Origin: Conchocele bisecta
Lineage: Eukaryota > Mollusca > Bivalvia > Lucinida > Thyasiridae
DNA length: 64,000 nucleotides
Direction: 5' to 3'
Assembly: GCA_029237695.1 (NCBI GenBank)
Contig: CM055265.1
Location: 77,556,447-77,620,446, forward strand
The position numbers and the translations under genes were made by a program. The notes under the pieces were generated by a model. That model saw only the letters and a program-made list of their open reading frames with translations, ran no database searches and had not been told where the DNA came from. This document shows positions 21,185 to 31,988 of this stretch, piece after piece. Positions within the stretch are counted from its first letter, which is position 1. Each line of letters begins with the position of its first letter.

Positions 21185-23057
21185 AAGAGTTGTCAGAACA
21201 CAACGAAGCTCACCTGTTGGCAGCCTTCACTCAAACTTGGCACAGTCATATAAAAAACATGACAATTATATAACTTGACCTTGGGTTAAGGGGTGTGCGG
21301 TGGACCTTGACATTGGGGTCAGTGGTGGAAGGTGGGTCGTGGATTTGCTATAGCATGATATAGCATATTAAGATGAATGCATGTAAGAAATATCAATACG
21401 GTCCCTGAAAACAGAAGTTATACACAATTTAGCCCAATGTTAAGTTCATGAATGCACTAAGTTGGTGATTTTCTACAGCATGATAGCTATTCACATGATG
21501 AATGCATGTATGAATGTGCTAAGTTTGTGACCTTGACCTTGGGGAAAGGGATAGGTCATGGATTTGCTGTAGCACAATAGAGGATCATCAGATGAATGCA
21601 TGTATGAAATATCAAGGTGTTCCCTGTAAAGAAACAGAAGTTATAAAAATACATTTACCCCAACGTTAAGTTTATGATGTTGATCTTGGGGAAAGGGGTG
21701 GGGATGGGACATGGATTTGCTGTAGCACCATAGAGGATCATCAGACGAATGCATGTATGAAATATCAAAGCTTTCCCTTTAAAGAAACAGAAGTTACACA
21801 ACATTTACCCCAACGTTAAATGTATGAACATGCTAAATTTGTGACCTTGACCTTGGGGTAAGGGTTGGTTGGTGGGTCGTGGATTTGCTACAGCATGATA
21901 GAGGGTCATCTGAGGAATGCATGTATGAGATATCAAGGCGTTCCATGAAAGGAAACAGATGTTATAAGACATTTACCCCAATGTTAAGTTTATGAATGTG
22001 CTAAGTTTGTGACCTTGACCTTGGGGTAAGGGGTGTGCGATGGGTCATGGATTTGTTATAGCACGATAGAGTATCATCAGATGAATGCATGTCAGAAATA
22101 TCAAGGCGTTCTATGAAAGGAAACCGATGTTATAAGACATTTAACCCAACGTTAAGTTTATGAATGTGCTAAGTTTGTGACCTTGACCTTGGGGAAAGGG
22201 GTGGGTCATGGATTTGCTATAGCACGATAGAATATTATCAGATGAATGCAAGTATGAAATATCAAGGTGTTCCCTGTAAATAAACAGAAGTTACACAACA
22301 TTTACCCCAACGTTAAGTTTATGAACATGATAAGTTTGTGACATTGACCTTGGGGTAAGGGTTGGGTGGTGGCTCGTGGATTTGCTACAGCATAATAGAG
22401 GGTCATCTGAGTGAGGAATGCATGTATGAAATATCCTGGCGTTCCATGAAAGGAAACATATGTTATAAGACATTTACCCCAACGTTAAGTTTATGAACGT
22501 ACTAAGTTTGTGACTTTGACCTTGGGGTAATGGCTTGGTGGTGGGTCGTGGATTTGCTACAGCATGATAGAGGGTCTTCTGAGGAATGCATGTGTGAAAT
22601 ATCAAGACGTTCCATGAAGGGAAACAGATGTTATAATATATTTACCCCAACGTTAAGTTTATGAATGTGTTAAGTTTGTGACCTTGACCTTGGGGTAAGG
22701 GGTGGGCGGTGAGTCATGGATTTGCTATAGCACGATAGAGTATCATCAGATGAATGCATGTATGAAATATCAAGGCGTTCCATGAAAGGAAACAGATGTT
22801 ATAAGACATTTACCCCAACGTTAAGTTTATGAATGTGCTAAGTTTGTGACCTTGACCTTGGGGTAAGGGTTGGGTGGTTGGTCATGGATTTGCTACAGTA
22901 TGCTAGAGGGTTATCTGAGGAATGCATATATGAAATATCAAGGTGTTCCATGAAAGGAAACAGAAGTTATAAGATATTTACACCAACGTTAAGTTTGTGG
23001 ACGCCGACGACGCCGGGGGTATGCCAGCTCTTCTGCACTTCGTGCAGGCGAGCTAAA
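21185..23057 (+). repeat. satellite array, ~160-170 bp unit, in intron 1
   Basis: About ten head-to-tail units share ATGAATGCATGTATGAAATAT, TTTACCCCAACGTTAAGTTT, GTGACCTTGACCTTGGGG and GGATTTGCTATAGCA. The array is introduced by GAAGCTCACCTGTTGGCAGC and closed by GACGCCGACGACGCC and TGCAGGCGAGCTAAA. This layout is recalled from bivalve genomes. Six units keep an exact TGACCTTGACC. Confidence 0.9.
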
Positions 23058-23412
23058 AATTGAATAAAGTCAACCACATTCATTTTGGAAAACTATATCC
23101 TAAAGAAACAATACATATAAATAATTAATTTCACAATTCATGTTTATTAAGAATTTTATGGCAGCGTGAAACAACTTTTCAAGCTGCTGAATAAATTTAC
23201 AGAATATGTATTGATACGGAAGACGTTTCCCCATCACTTATCCGTGACTGATATGATGAGTAGTATACGTATGCCCATTACCACTGAACGATTCTTCAAT
23301 ATCTGGGACCCAATATACCAGATGAGTTTTAGTCTCTGGTTATATTTACGAAGTTAATGTACTATTAAGTTATCGTGTAGAAACATAGCATTACATTTGC
23401 AAACACTTACAG

Positions 23413-24102
23413 GTTAACGTTAGCGACAAGGCTGGTGGGGTTCCCACAAACATAGCGACCTTCGCAGATAAGGTTCCTGTGGCCGAAGGTACAGCTACAT
23501 CTGAGGTCAAAGTTACCGTACCAACACGCCCGACTTCTGACTGGAAACACGGGAATAATGCTGCCACCGTCAGTGAGGCAGGTCGTGTCCCAGAGATGCC
23601 TGCGGTCCCAGCACTGTCTGTAACCACCCGAGCAGCTGCCAAAACCGCCCATGCAAGCCACGATATCAAGAGTCCTACTATAGAAAGGCCGGAAGCTGCC
23701 AACACTGCTCGTGCAGGTGACAAAATCAAGAGTCCTACTCCAGAAAATCCGGCAGCTGCCAACACCGCCTGTGCATGTCACGATATCAAGAGTCCAGCCA
23801 AAACCGCCCGTGCTGGTCACGATGTCAAGAGTCCCCCTCCAAAAAAGCCGGCAGCCAGTGCAATACCTGATGGAGATAACCGCATGTCCATCGACATGCA
23901 GATCTATGTGGAGTCGGCGATACTGAGGTGGCGATGGAGCAAGTTGAAGTCCCAGATACTGCACCCTGGACGGGAGGGCAATGGGAGCCGGGTCCGTCAG
24001 GCGATAGAGAGGGGCCGACGGTTGGCTGTAAACACAGAGAAGTTCGTGGCGAAATGGAGGACGGAGCTGGCCAGGGGAGAGGAGGCGCTGAAGAACAGAG
24101 AG
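23413..24102 (+). CDS. unrecognised modular protein, exon 2
   Basis: The acceptor ...CACTTACAG ends at 23412 and the donor GAG|GTACAC is at 24102/24103. The exon is 230 codons with both borders in phase 0. Its middle is disordered and made of about four 15-20 residue repeats of the type AANTARAGDKIKSPTPENP (about residues 76-153). The last 70 residues look helical: LRWRWSKLKSQ, then RGRRLAVNTEKFVAKWRTE. This last block aligns loosely with the end of exon 1 (GKWLVKKLKK and GRARMCDQAKTIV). Antisense frames across the exon are composition artefacts. No family recognised. Confidence 0.68.
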
Positions 24103-24480
24103 GTACACTCAGAATAATACAGTTATGGAAATAAACTACGCACAATTATTCACATTAACAAAGTTATTCCCGGGGAGACACAGAAACATATTTATTCCAA
24201 GAGTCGGGAATCAGTTTATTTCTGAATAATTCACAACCGCCTCGGAAATGCCAGTTCCGAATTAGTAAATCCATTCAATTTGTGTTTAATAAATAAAATA
24301 TAGTTATGCATTAAAATACAGTGGAGACATATCTTTCACATGTACATGGACATATAACGTACTGACTTGCTACCCAGCATGTCTACATCATTTCTGTCGT
24401 TATAACTTAGCGCACATTTGCACATATAACCCATCATGCTTGTAAACAGTGCATTAATATTTATATCTAAATACTTTCAG

Positions 24481-24897
24481 GGTTTATCTAGTAAGACTAG
24501 CGGTACTCGTGCAAAGGCATGGCATATTGCCAACAACACACAGGCGGTAGATGTCCGGAAAACCAACTTGGATGACAAAGTCACAAAGGCAACACCACCG
24601 GCCGGTGGTGGAGTAGAGGGAGCAACAGGCAAGGCGTCTCATGCGCCGAAGACAGGTGCCAAGTATGAAGCAGGCCCGAACACCACCGCTTCTTCAGATG
24701 ACGCCCAAACTCCCAAGTCCAACAATCGCGACGCAGCCAACACCAGTAGAGATGGCGATGCGATTAGACCAGCAACTGATGCCACGACGCACGGTGACGA
24801 TGCGACTGTGGAGGCTAAATCTAGCATGCTGGCTATGTGTGGACACTTCGGTGAGTTGACAATTCCAGACAAACGAAACAGTCATCCACGGAACTGA
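24481..24897 (+). CDS. unrecognised modular protein, exon 3 (possibly last)
   Basis: The acceptor ATACTTTCAG ends at 24480. The frame continues in phase 0 for 138 codons to a TGA at 24895-24897. It repeats the disordered style of exon 2 (AVDVRKTNLDDKV, DAANTSRDGDAIRPATDA). A strong donor-like CG|GTGAGT at 24850/24851 could instead end the exon at 24850 in phase 1. In that case the remaining exons were not identified. The 3' end of the gene is therefore open. Confidence 0.6.
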   Translation, partial: GLSSKTSGTRAKAWHIANNTQAVDVRKTNLDDKVTKATPPAGGGVEGATGKASHAPKTGAKYEAGPNTTASSDDAQTPKSNNRDAANTSRDGDAIRPATDATTHGDDATVEAKSSMLAMCGHFGELTIPDKRNSHPRN

Positions 24898-24904
24898 TCA
24901 TATA

Positions 24905-25110
24905 CAGTGGAATCTCTCCAAACCGGACACCCTGGAAAGTCCACATGGTGTCCGGTTTAGAGAGGTTCCACAGTAATTAAGCACCCCATGAACATTTTTT
25001 TGCTATTTTCAGTATCGAATAGATACGAATGTGATATAAATTACAGTGAAACACATATCAATTAAGCATAATTAGGTACACAGGGTGTCCGGTTTAGAGA
25101 GGTTCCACTG
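24905..25110. mobile_element. pogo/Tigger-like MITE
   Basis: It starts after TA with CAGTGGAATCTCTCC and AAACCGGACACC. The inverted form GGTGTCCGGTTTAGAGAGG ... TTCCACTG appears at 24948-24973 and again at 25084-25110. The first two form a compact hairpin by themselves, so this may be a short copy plus a second end. CAGTGGAACCTC-type ends are typical of pogo-related elements. Confidence 0.65.
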
Positions 25111-25578
25111 TCGTTTATAAAGAGTTATACTGTCAGCGCATGACATGACAGTAAGAATATTATTTCTCATATACTACAACGTGGATACGTTTCACCAATG
25201 TTGGTTACATTTACTGTTTCTGACATGTATGAACGAAGTTACCGATTTAATAAATTATATGCAGATTGCATTCTTTATCCAAGGCAATGCGACTAAATAG
25301 TATTCATGATATATGAGACGCGCCATGTGATCTTGTACCTTCGTACATCTGCGTAATTTCATAAAATATGTTTACAAAATTTACAATATTTTGTCACAAA
25401 TAAAGTCAAAAATTGACAAAAGTTTCAGAGTACATGCTGAATATAATTAATGTAATATAATTGATGTATTATTGTCATATTTTGACGCAATTTACGGAAA
25501 ATATTGTAAATTTTGTAAACATATTTCATGAAATTTACCCAGATGTCCGAATGTACAAAATCACATGGCGTGTCCCAT

Positions 25579-25805
25579 ATGTCTTTGACTGGAGAAATGG
25601 GGCTTATGTGACCAGTGTAGCTCCTGATGAAATAGCACACTCTGTAGCATGATAACAATCTACCACGCTTGTTAGAGGCATGGATGTTTCATTGATGGAA
25701 TGGCGAATAGTGCAGGTCCTGATCAGACTGTGCGAATGTTGATAGAGATCTACACTGGTCGCAAAATACATAATCCACGTTTTTCCAGTAACAGACACAT
25801 AAAGT
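25579..25805. mobile_element. GTCGCAAA-type foldback MITE
   Basis: Left end TGACTGGAGAAATGGGGC, right end TTTTTCCAGTAACAGAC. The interior has ACCAGTGTAGC, GTGCAGGTCCTGATCAGACT and CTACACTGGTCGCAAAA. Confidence 0.75.
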
Positions 25806-25817
25806 CCATTCCATTAC

Positions 25818-26003
25818 AATAGCAGCACTGGTTTCAAGGACAATTTCCTTAGATGCATCACTTTCTGACACATAGGGGAAGACATCGGTGGTGTGATCAA
25901 TACTGGACACGGAGATGACGTCACAGATGGGAAGAGTGTTGACGTCAGCACTGGGCGCTACATCAGCCCATATAGACACGGTAAGTACAGTAGCTCGGTG
26001 ACC
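25818..26003 (-). CDS. candidate host exon, unrecognised protein
   Basis: The minus strand reads an acceptor GCACAG before GGT at 26003, then an open frame with balanced composition (VSIWADVAPSADVNTLPICD, then HTTDVFPYVSESDASKEIV). A possible donor ATT|GTAATG lies at 25818/25817, in phase 0. GC content and codon pattern differ from the repeats on both sides. The frame joins in phase with the donor at 26255. No family recognised. A plus-strand exon over the same bases was considered and meets stops. Confidence 0.42.
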
Positions 26004-26254
26004 CTGTGCCTTCAGTGTCAACTGTCCGTCTGACCTTTAATTTGCATAATTATTTTGGACTGTTCTATTATCTTATAAATATTAATAGTTGTATAAATGC
26101 ATGTACGCTGCCTAACCATGCTTTTATTGAGAATAAAGACAACATATAAAACAACAGCAGGCGACAATTTTTGTTTTCCAAATTGTAAAGTTAATAGTCT
26201 AGACCGCGTGAATATTCGGGTAAAGTCCAAGCAACCATCCAAATGGCTGATTAC

Positions 26255-26389
26255 CTTCTTTACTGGATTACTGGATGGTTTGCCGATTGAAGGAGGAACA
26301 ATGAAGACCCGGTACAGACTGCGCGGATCTGCAGGCTGAGCTGGGTCTTCAATGATCACAAGAACAGTATACCCGGTTTTGTCATACGA
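26255..26389 (-). CDS. candidate host exon, unrecognised protein
   Basis: Minus codons from 26389 read SYDKTGYTVLVIIEDPAQPA and end VPPSIGKPSSNPVKK at a donor AAG|GTAATC (26255/26254), phase 0. The upstream side abuts a 221-bp foldback MITE (26391-26611). On its other side, 26718-26612 reads in an open minus frame (SSSVSDQPLVIPGLAKDPV). The MITE may have split one exon, or it may lie in an intron with its border supplying the acceptor ATTCACAG. Confidence 0.42.
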
Positions 26390-26390
26390 G

Positions 26391-26611
26391 GCTGTGAATG
26401 GAGAAATGGGGCTTGTGGGTTTTGCGACCAGTGTAGATCCAGATAAGCCTGTGCATCCGCAGTCTGATCAGGATATGCACTGTACGGCATTCGTTTAATG
26501 AAACATCCATCATGCTTCTAACAAGCAATGTAGGTCGTTGTTAGGCTACATGTGTGCGCTATTTGATCAAGAACTACTAGTCACAAATCCCATTTCTCCA
26601 GTCACAGCCAC
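26391..26611. mobile_element. GTCGCAAA-type foldback MITE
   Basis: Inverted ends GGCTGTGAATGGAGAAATGG and CCCATTTCTCCAGTCACAGCC. The interior has GCGACCAGTGTAGATCCAGA and CTGATCAGGATATGCACTG. It sits between two minus-strand open frames that may be one gene. Confidence 0.82.
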
Positions 26612-26718
26612 ATATTAGCCCGTTTCTGCTTCCAGAATATGACTGGATCTTTGGCAAGCCCTGGTATGACGAGAGGTTGATCTGAGACCGAGGAAGAAGC
26701 CAGAGCACACGTCGAGGA
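26612..26718 (-). CDS. candidate host exon fragment beyond the MITE
   Basis: The open minus frame reads LASSSVSDQPLVIPGLAKDP and VIFWKQKRAN, stopping at the MITE border. A TAG in frame just upstream (within GTATAGTAGATAG) would serve as acceptor sequence. Supported only by composition and its neighbour at 26255-26389. Confidence 0.3.
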
Positions 26719-27337
26719 CTATCTACTATACACATGGATCAAGTTTTCATTATTTCTAATTTATCAAAGATAGCCGACGGAAATAAACAGACTACAATAA
26801 TTGTGCTAAACTAATTTGTCTTGTTCGTTTTGGTTACTTTTAGTTAACTTCCCGTCTTGTGTTTTATTCCATATAGAGGCTTGTACTCGAAATCAGACAG
26901 ATGACATGATACCGAGCATCAAACCATAGGCGTACTTAAAACAGAGATGCCAACATTGCACAAAGCCAATGAATAATGATTGCGTGTGGCCGGCATCGAC
27001 ACACGACCTAACGATGCACATTGCTTGGCCCTAAATGATACTCTTTTGTGTTGATGGGCCGTTAAGGACCATTCCATTCCATTCCTAACGATGCAGGCCG
27101 CTGGTCAGATAGTGAGTTCCGAGGCATATCCCTCGCATCCACACAAAAAAAACATTAAATTAAATAAATAAATTACTTAAATATACTCTATTTCAAGAGA
27201 TTGCGGTGATTTAAATTATGAATATAAAGCCTATAGCCCACTAAAAGATTTCAGCTCAAATTCAAAGGCATAAAACGTTAAGGTGTGCAGTTGTACTTTA
27301 TGTATACATAGCAAACTGCATTTCTGTGCCCACTACC
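26719..27337. other. non-coding; nothing recognised
   Basis: AT-rich DNA with one CCATTCCATTCC-like phrase near 27070. No feature supported. Confidence 0.35.
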
Positions 27338-27469
27338 ATAGGCACTTTGTGGTATGAATGACAACCAACCGTGATACCCAACTTAACTCAGATATAACTA
27401 GAAATGGACGCTTGTCGACAAGCGCATGTGTATCCCCCTCCCCAGATACACAAGTAGTTTGAAAAAAGG

Positions 27470-27780
27470 GTGTTCGAGTTATGCTCCGGAGACAAAATCA
27501 GTGACGGAAAAACAAAGGGAGATAATTAAAGAATTAGTGATGCAAGAGTTGTCATTCTTGCGGGACACACCTTTAGGGTCGTGGTCTATGCATGTGTGAA
27601 GTTTCATGAAAATATTCCAAAGGGTGTTCGAGTTATGCTCCAGACACGAAATCAGTGCACGAAACAACAAAGGGAGATAACTAAGAAATTAACGACGCAA
27701 GAGTTGTCATTCTTACGTGCGACACACCTTTGGGTCGTCTTCTATGCATGTGTGAAGTTTAATAAACTAGAAAATGTGTT
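27470..27780 (+). repeat. GAGTTATGCTCCGG satellite, two units
   Basis: Units of about 150-180 bp share GTTCGAGTTATGCTCCGGA, AAAGGGAGATAA, CAAGAGTTGTCATTCTTG, GGGTCGTGGTCTATGCATGT and AAGTTTCATGAAAATATTCC. The same family resumes at 29930. The short proteins it appears to encode are by-products of the repeat. Confidence 0.85.
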
Positions 27781-27829
27781 CATAGAACACGGATGTCCCA
27801 CATATCGCTTTGATAATAAATGAGGCCAA

Positions 27830-28830
27830 ATTGCAAGTCAAAATTTTCTTTTACCTGAGCGTTAAAGTTTTTGAAGCACCAAGTATGTGACCTTCACCCT
27901 GGGCTTGGCGGGGGCAGGACAAACGTGGATTTGGCACAGGGCGGTAGAGGACCATTAGAGCAATGCATATATGAAATATGAAGCTGATCCGTGAAAGAAA
28001 ACAGAAATTATGAGATATTTACCTGAGCATTAAAGTTTTTGAAGCACTAAGTATATGATGTTAACCTGGGCTTGGCGGGGGCGGGACGAACGTGGATTTG
28101 GCACAGGGCGGTAGAGGACCATTAGAGCAACGCATATATGAAATATGAAGTTGATCCGTGAATGGAAAGAAAAATTATAAGATATTTACCTGAGCATTAA
28201 AGTTTTTGAAGCACCAAGTATGTGACCTTGACCCTGGGATTGGCGGGGGCAGGACGAACGTGGATTTGGCACAGGGCGGTAGAGGACCATTAGAGCAATG
28301 CGTATATGAAATATGAAGATGATCCATGAAAGAAAACAGAAATTATAAGATATTTACCCGAGCGTTAAAGTTTTTGAAGCACTAAGTATGTGACCTTGAC
28401 CCTGGGCTTGGCGGGGGCAGGACGAACGTGGATTTGGCACAGGGCGGTAGACGACCATTAGAGCAACGCGTATATGAAATATGAAGTTGATCCGTGAATG
28501 GAAATAAAAATTATTAATAAGATATTTACCTGAGCGTTAAAGTTTTTGAAGCACCAAGTATGTGACCTTGACCTGGGATTGGTGGGGCAGGACGAACGTG
28601 GATTTGGCACAGGGCGGTAGAGGAACCCATTAGAGCAATGTATATGAAATATGAAGACGATCCATGATCCATGAAAGAAAACAGAAAGTATAAGATATTT
28701 ACCCAAGCGTTAATGTTTTTGAAGCACTAAGTATGTGACCTTGACCCTGGGCTTGACGGGGGCAGAACGAACGTGGATTTGGCACAGGGCGGTAGAGGAC
28801 CATTAGAGCAAGGCGTATATGCGTGTTCGA
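27830..28830 (+). repeat. satellite array, ~170 bp unit, six copies
   Basis: Each unit carries AAGTATGTGACCTTGACCCT, GGACGAACGTGGATTTGGCA, CAGGGCGGTAGAGGACC and ATATATGAAATATGAAG. It is a diverged relative of the array at 21185-23057: the order ACC(T)TTGACC, GGATTTG, GAGCAATGCAT, ATGAAATAT, TATTTACC is the same. Confidence 0.88.
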
Positions 28831-28976
28831 GTTATGCTTTGGATACAAAATCAGAGCACGAAACAACAAAGGGAGATAAGTAAACAAGAATTCCGCGGAA
28901 TCAGATGCCTCGCCTTGTCCCGCCTTGACCTCGAGCCTGGGCCCGAAAGCAATTTTCACTGGCCCGAACATATTAT

Positions 28977-29042
28977 ACAATTATTGACTAGTGAACCATA
29001 GAACATCAGATTATATTCTATGGCTCACTAGTCAATAATTGT
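28977..29042. repeat. hairpin, 27-bp arms
   Basis: ATTATTGACTAGTGAACC ... GGCTCACTAGTCAATAAT pairs with one mismatch around a 12-base loop. Confidence 0.85.
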
Positions 29043-29059
29043 TTTATTATATGATAATA

Positions 29060-29640
29060 GTCTGTATATAGCACTTACGACCTTATGCTACTAGACACAA
29101 AAATTGAAAGAAAAAGAATTTGAAAAAAAAAATGAAAAAAAAAAAATGGAAAAAAAGTTTAAAAATTAAAAATAATAATGCTTGCTACTGGAGCCCAGAA
29201 TTTTTTTTAATAGTCCTATATTTATCTACATATATCTGCACAGGTCCACATAATGCCACAATATTTTCAACACAGTTTACGGAAATGTAATATAATCATT
29301 TACCTGTATAAATTACCTGTAAGTGGTCAGTGGTCAGTTGCACATGCTAGCACATGTACAGGTGAATAGTCTGTATATAGCACTTACGACCTTCTGCTAC
29401 TGGACAAAAATTGAAAATAATTTGAAAAAAAAAAATGAAAAAAAAAAAATGGAAAAAAAAAAGTTTAAAAATAATAATGCTTGCTACTGGAGCCCAGATT
29501 ATTTTTCCAGTCAAATTGAAATAAAAATAATTTGAAAAAAAAAAATGAAAAAAATAATGAAAAAAAAAAAAAAAAAAATGACAAAAAAAAGTTTAAAAAT
29601 AATAATGCTTGCTATTGGAGACCAGATTTTTTTTTAATAG
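29060..29640. repeat. A-rich tandem blocks
   Basis: Three copies of a block contain AAATAATAATGCTTGCTA and GGAGCCCAGA around long A runs broken by TG. Two of them also start with GTCTGTATATAGCACTTACG. CACATGCTAGC and GTCAGTGGTCA repeats lie beside them. Confidence 0.8.
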
Positions 29641-29929
29641 TCCTATATTTATCTACATATATCTGCAGAGGAGGGTCCACATAATGCCACAATATTTTCA
29701 ACACAGTACCCAATGTAGTGATTTACCTGTATAAATTACCTGGTCAGCAGTGGTCAAGCAGTGGTCAAGCAGTGGACATCTGCACATGCTAGCCCATGCT
29801 TAGCACATGGTTCTCCCAGTTTCTATTGTTCTCTCTTACGAGGTAAGGTGTACAGAGCACACGAGAAAAGGTATACAGCAGACGAGAAAACAGGTCTTCA
29901 TGCATTATTGTCCAGTTTGTAGAGTGCGC

Positions 29930-30540
29930 AAAACAAAAAAGGGAGATAACTGAAAAATTAGCTACGCAAGAGTTGTCATTCTTGTGCGCGACACACCTCC
30001 GGGTCGTGGTCTATGCATGTGTGAAGTTTCATGAAAATATTCCAAAGGGTGGTCGAGTTATGCTCCGGACAGGAAATCAGTGAGCGAAAACAAAAAAGGG
30101 AGATAACTCAAAAATTAGCTATGCAAGAGTTGTCATTCTTGTGCACGACACACCTTCGGTTCGTGGTCTAATTGAATGTGTTAAGTTTCATAAAAATATT
30201 CCAAAGGGTGGTCGAGTTATGGTCAATCAGTGCGCGAAACAAAAAAGGGAGATAACTAAAAAATTAGCTATGCAAGAGTTGTCATTCTTGTGCGCGACAC
30301 ACCTTCGGGTCGTGGTCTATGCATGTGTGAAGTTTCATGAAAATATTCGAAAGGGTGGTGGAGTTATGCTCCGGACACGAAATCAGTGCGAGAAACAAAA
30401 AAGGGAGATAACTCAAAAAATTAGCTATGCAAGAGTTGTCATTCTGTGCGCGACACACCTTCGGGTCGTGGTCTATGCATGTGTGAAGTTTCATGAAAAT
30501 ATTCCAAAGGGTGTTCGAGTTATGCTCCGGACAAGAAGTG
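29930..30540 (+). repeat. GAGTTATGCTCCGG satellite, four units
   Basis: Head-to-tail copies of the family seen at 27470. They end in a GC-rich GCGGACGCGGACGCGG stretch and CCGACGGTAGTCCGGGGGAT, a termination recalled from bivalve satellites. Confidence 0.88.
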
Positions 30541-30631
30541 TCTACGGCGGACGCGGACCGCGGACGCGGACGCGGCGCGCTGTCAAATCCATAGTATCCC
30601 CCGACGGTAGTCCGGGGGATACAATAATAAG

Positions 30632-30815
30632 CTAAGGTGTGACGGCAGCCATATTTTCAACCAACGGAAGTGACGTGATTTACCTTGGGCCCGGCTCGAT
30701 AATTGTAAGTTACCAATCGCGTGTGCGTGTAACTTACAATTATCGAGCCGGGCCCAAGCCAAGGTAAATCACGTCACTTCCGTTGGTTGAAAAGACGGCT
30801 GCCGTCACACCTTAG
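30632..30815. mobile_element. 184-bp perfect-type foldback MITE
   Basis: The arms run CTAAGGTGTGACGGCAGCC inward to CGATAATTGTAAGTTAC and return in inverted order after a 15-base loop (30714-30728). Each arm is over 80 bp with only a few differences (for example ATATTTT against GTCTTTT, and an extra AGCC/GGC near the centre). The flanks AATAATAA and TTTATTATT extend the symmetry. Confidence 0.9.
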
Positions 30816-31988
30816 TTTATTATTATATCTGAGTTAAGTTGGATATCACTGTTGGTTGTCATTCATACCACAAAGTGCCTATGCCCACTACCCGAATTTT
30901 AGACATAGCACTACCGTTACAGCCATAGACCTCAAAGATACCTACTGTAGCGACTTGATTTCAAGATTTGAAATCTGTCGATTATTGTCTAAATACGCAT
31001 CTAATGGTGCTAAACCAGCAGTGCAAAGCCAGAAATTATATTAAATAGCCTGTATGAGTTACAATGGGTGACTTGCCTATTCAAATAAAGTGTTTATCGC
31101 TCCTTTTGTCCGACTACATAAAGTGTACAAAGTTTACACGCTACTGTCGCCATTTTGCCGAAGAATTTCTGGCAGAATAAATTAACTTCAGTAATTCTGT
31201 TTTTAGTCCGGCGACCAAAGGCCGATTTTGGGGCTTAACTTCGTTTTGAATAACTTAAGTTTTTTATTACTGATTTTGCCTATGTTTCTAGTTTTAGAAT
31301 CCGACTGATGACAATCTGTTACCCTTGAGCATTTGGAGAAATCTGCATAAATTCAAGATGGCTGCCACCAAGATATATTGTGCGATATAATTGCATCCCC
31401 AGGAGGAAATTAAACCATCTAAGAGAGTATAATGAATGTATTAACATGTTGACACAAATGGGCAACTTTAAAATTCAATTCCTTAACTGCATATAGAAAA
31501 AATCCAAGATGGCCGCCAAATGTGACAATTTTACATACTTTCACTAAGTCGTCAAATCAAAGAATATACGTTTTTTAATTATGTGTTTAAAACAATGAAG
31601 GTGTGTTTTTTGTAACTTTGATGTGAAATTATATACTAATCTATGTAACACAAGTCCAAGATGGCAGCCATATATGAATATATTACAATGTACATGCAAC
31701 CGTATCTTGAAATAAGAAACACTATATACTTGCAATCATATCAGAGCGAATTTGCATACCAATATTGTATTTAGGTATATAATTATTCCAATACATTGGG
31801 TATGTATTTAGACACATGTTTCAATCGCATTAGTCCAAGGTGACCACCAAATATCATATTACCTGATAACTAACTTGTGTAGTAAACAGCTTATGTAATT
31901 ACACCTTGATATACACCATTAGACAGCATCGGCAATAACGTAAGTCTAATATGGCCGCCGGATATGAATATAGTACCTTATAATAGTG

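Larger units (their letters stand above)
27338..30882. mobile_element. satellite-carrying composite with 59-bp inverted ends
   Basis: 27338-27396 (ATAGGCACTTTGTGGTATGA ... CAGATATA) recurs inverted at 30824-30882 with about three mismatches. The segment between holds GAGTTATGCTCCGG repeats, a GTGACCTTGACC satellite, A-rich tandem blocks and a long hairpin. Whether the whole moved as one unit or the ends are a chance pair of one repeat is unresolved. Confidence 0.5.

Noticed and set aside
21190..23050. Regular array considered as CRISPR
   Set aside because: Units are about 165 bp with diverged repeats and no unique spacers, in a eukaryotic intron; it is satellite DNA.
23407..24108. Long minus-strand open frames over exon 2
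   Set aside because: They mirror the repeated plus-strand exon, whose borders and phase are consistent with the neighbouring exons.
25853..25980. Plus-strand exon 4 of the unrecognised gene (acceptor CCTTAG, donor CG|GTAAGT)
   Set aside because: All three plus frames meet early stops; the minus frame over the same bases is open and in phase with its neighbour.
27581..27823. 80-codon plus frame
   Set aside because: Same satellite family as 30141, no independent support.
30141..30635. 164-codon plus frame
   Set aside because: It runs through four satellite units and repeats the same peptide with drift; a product of the repeat length, not a gene.
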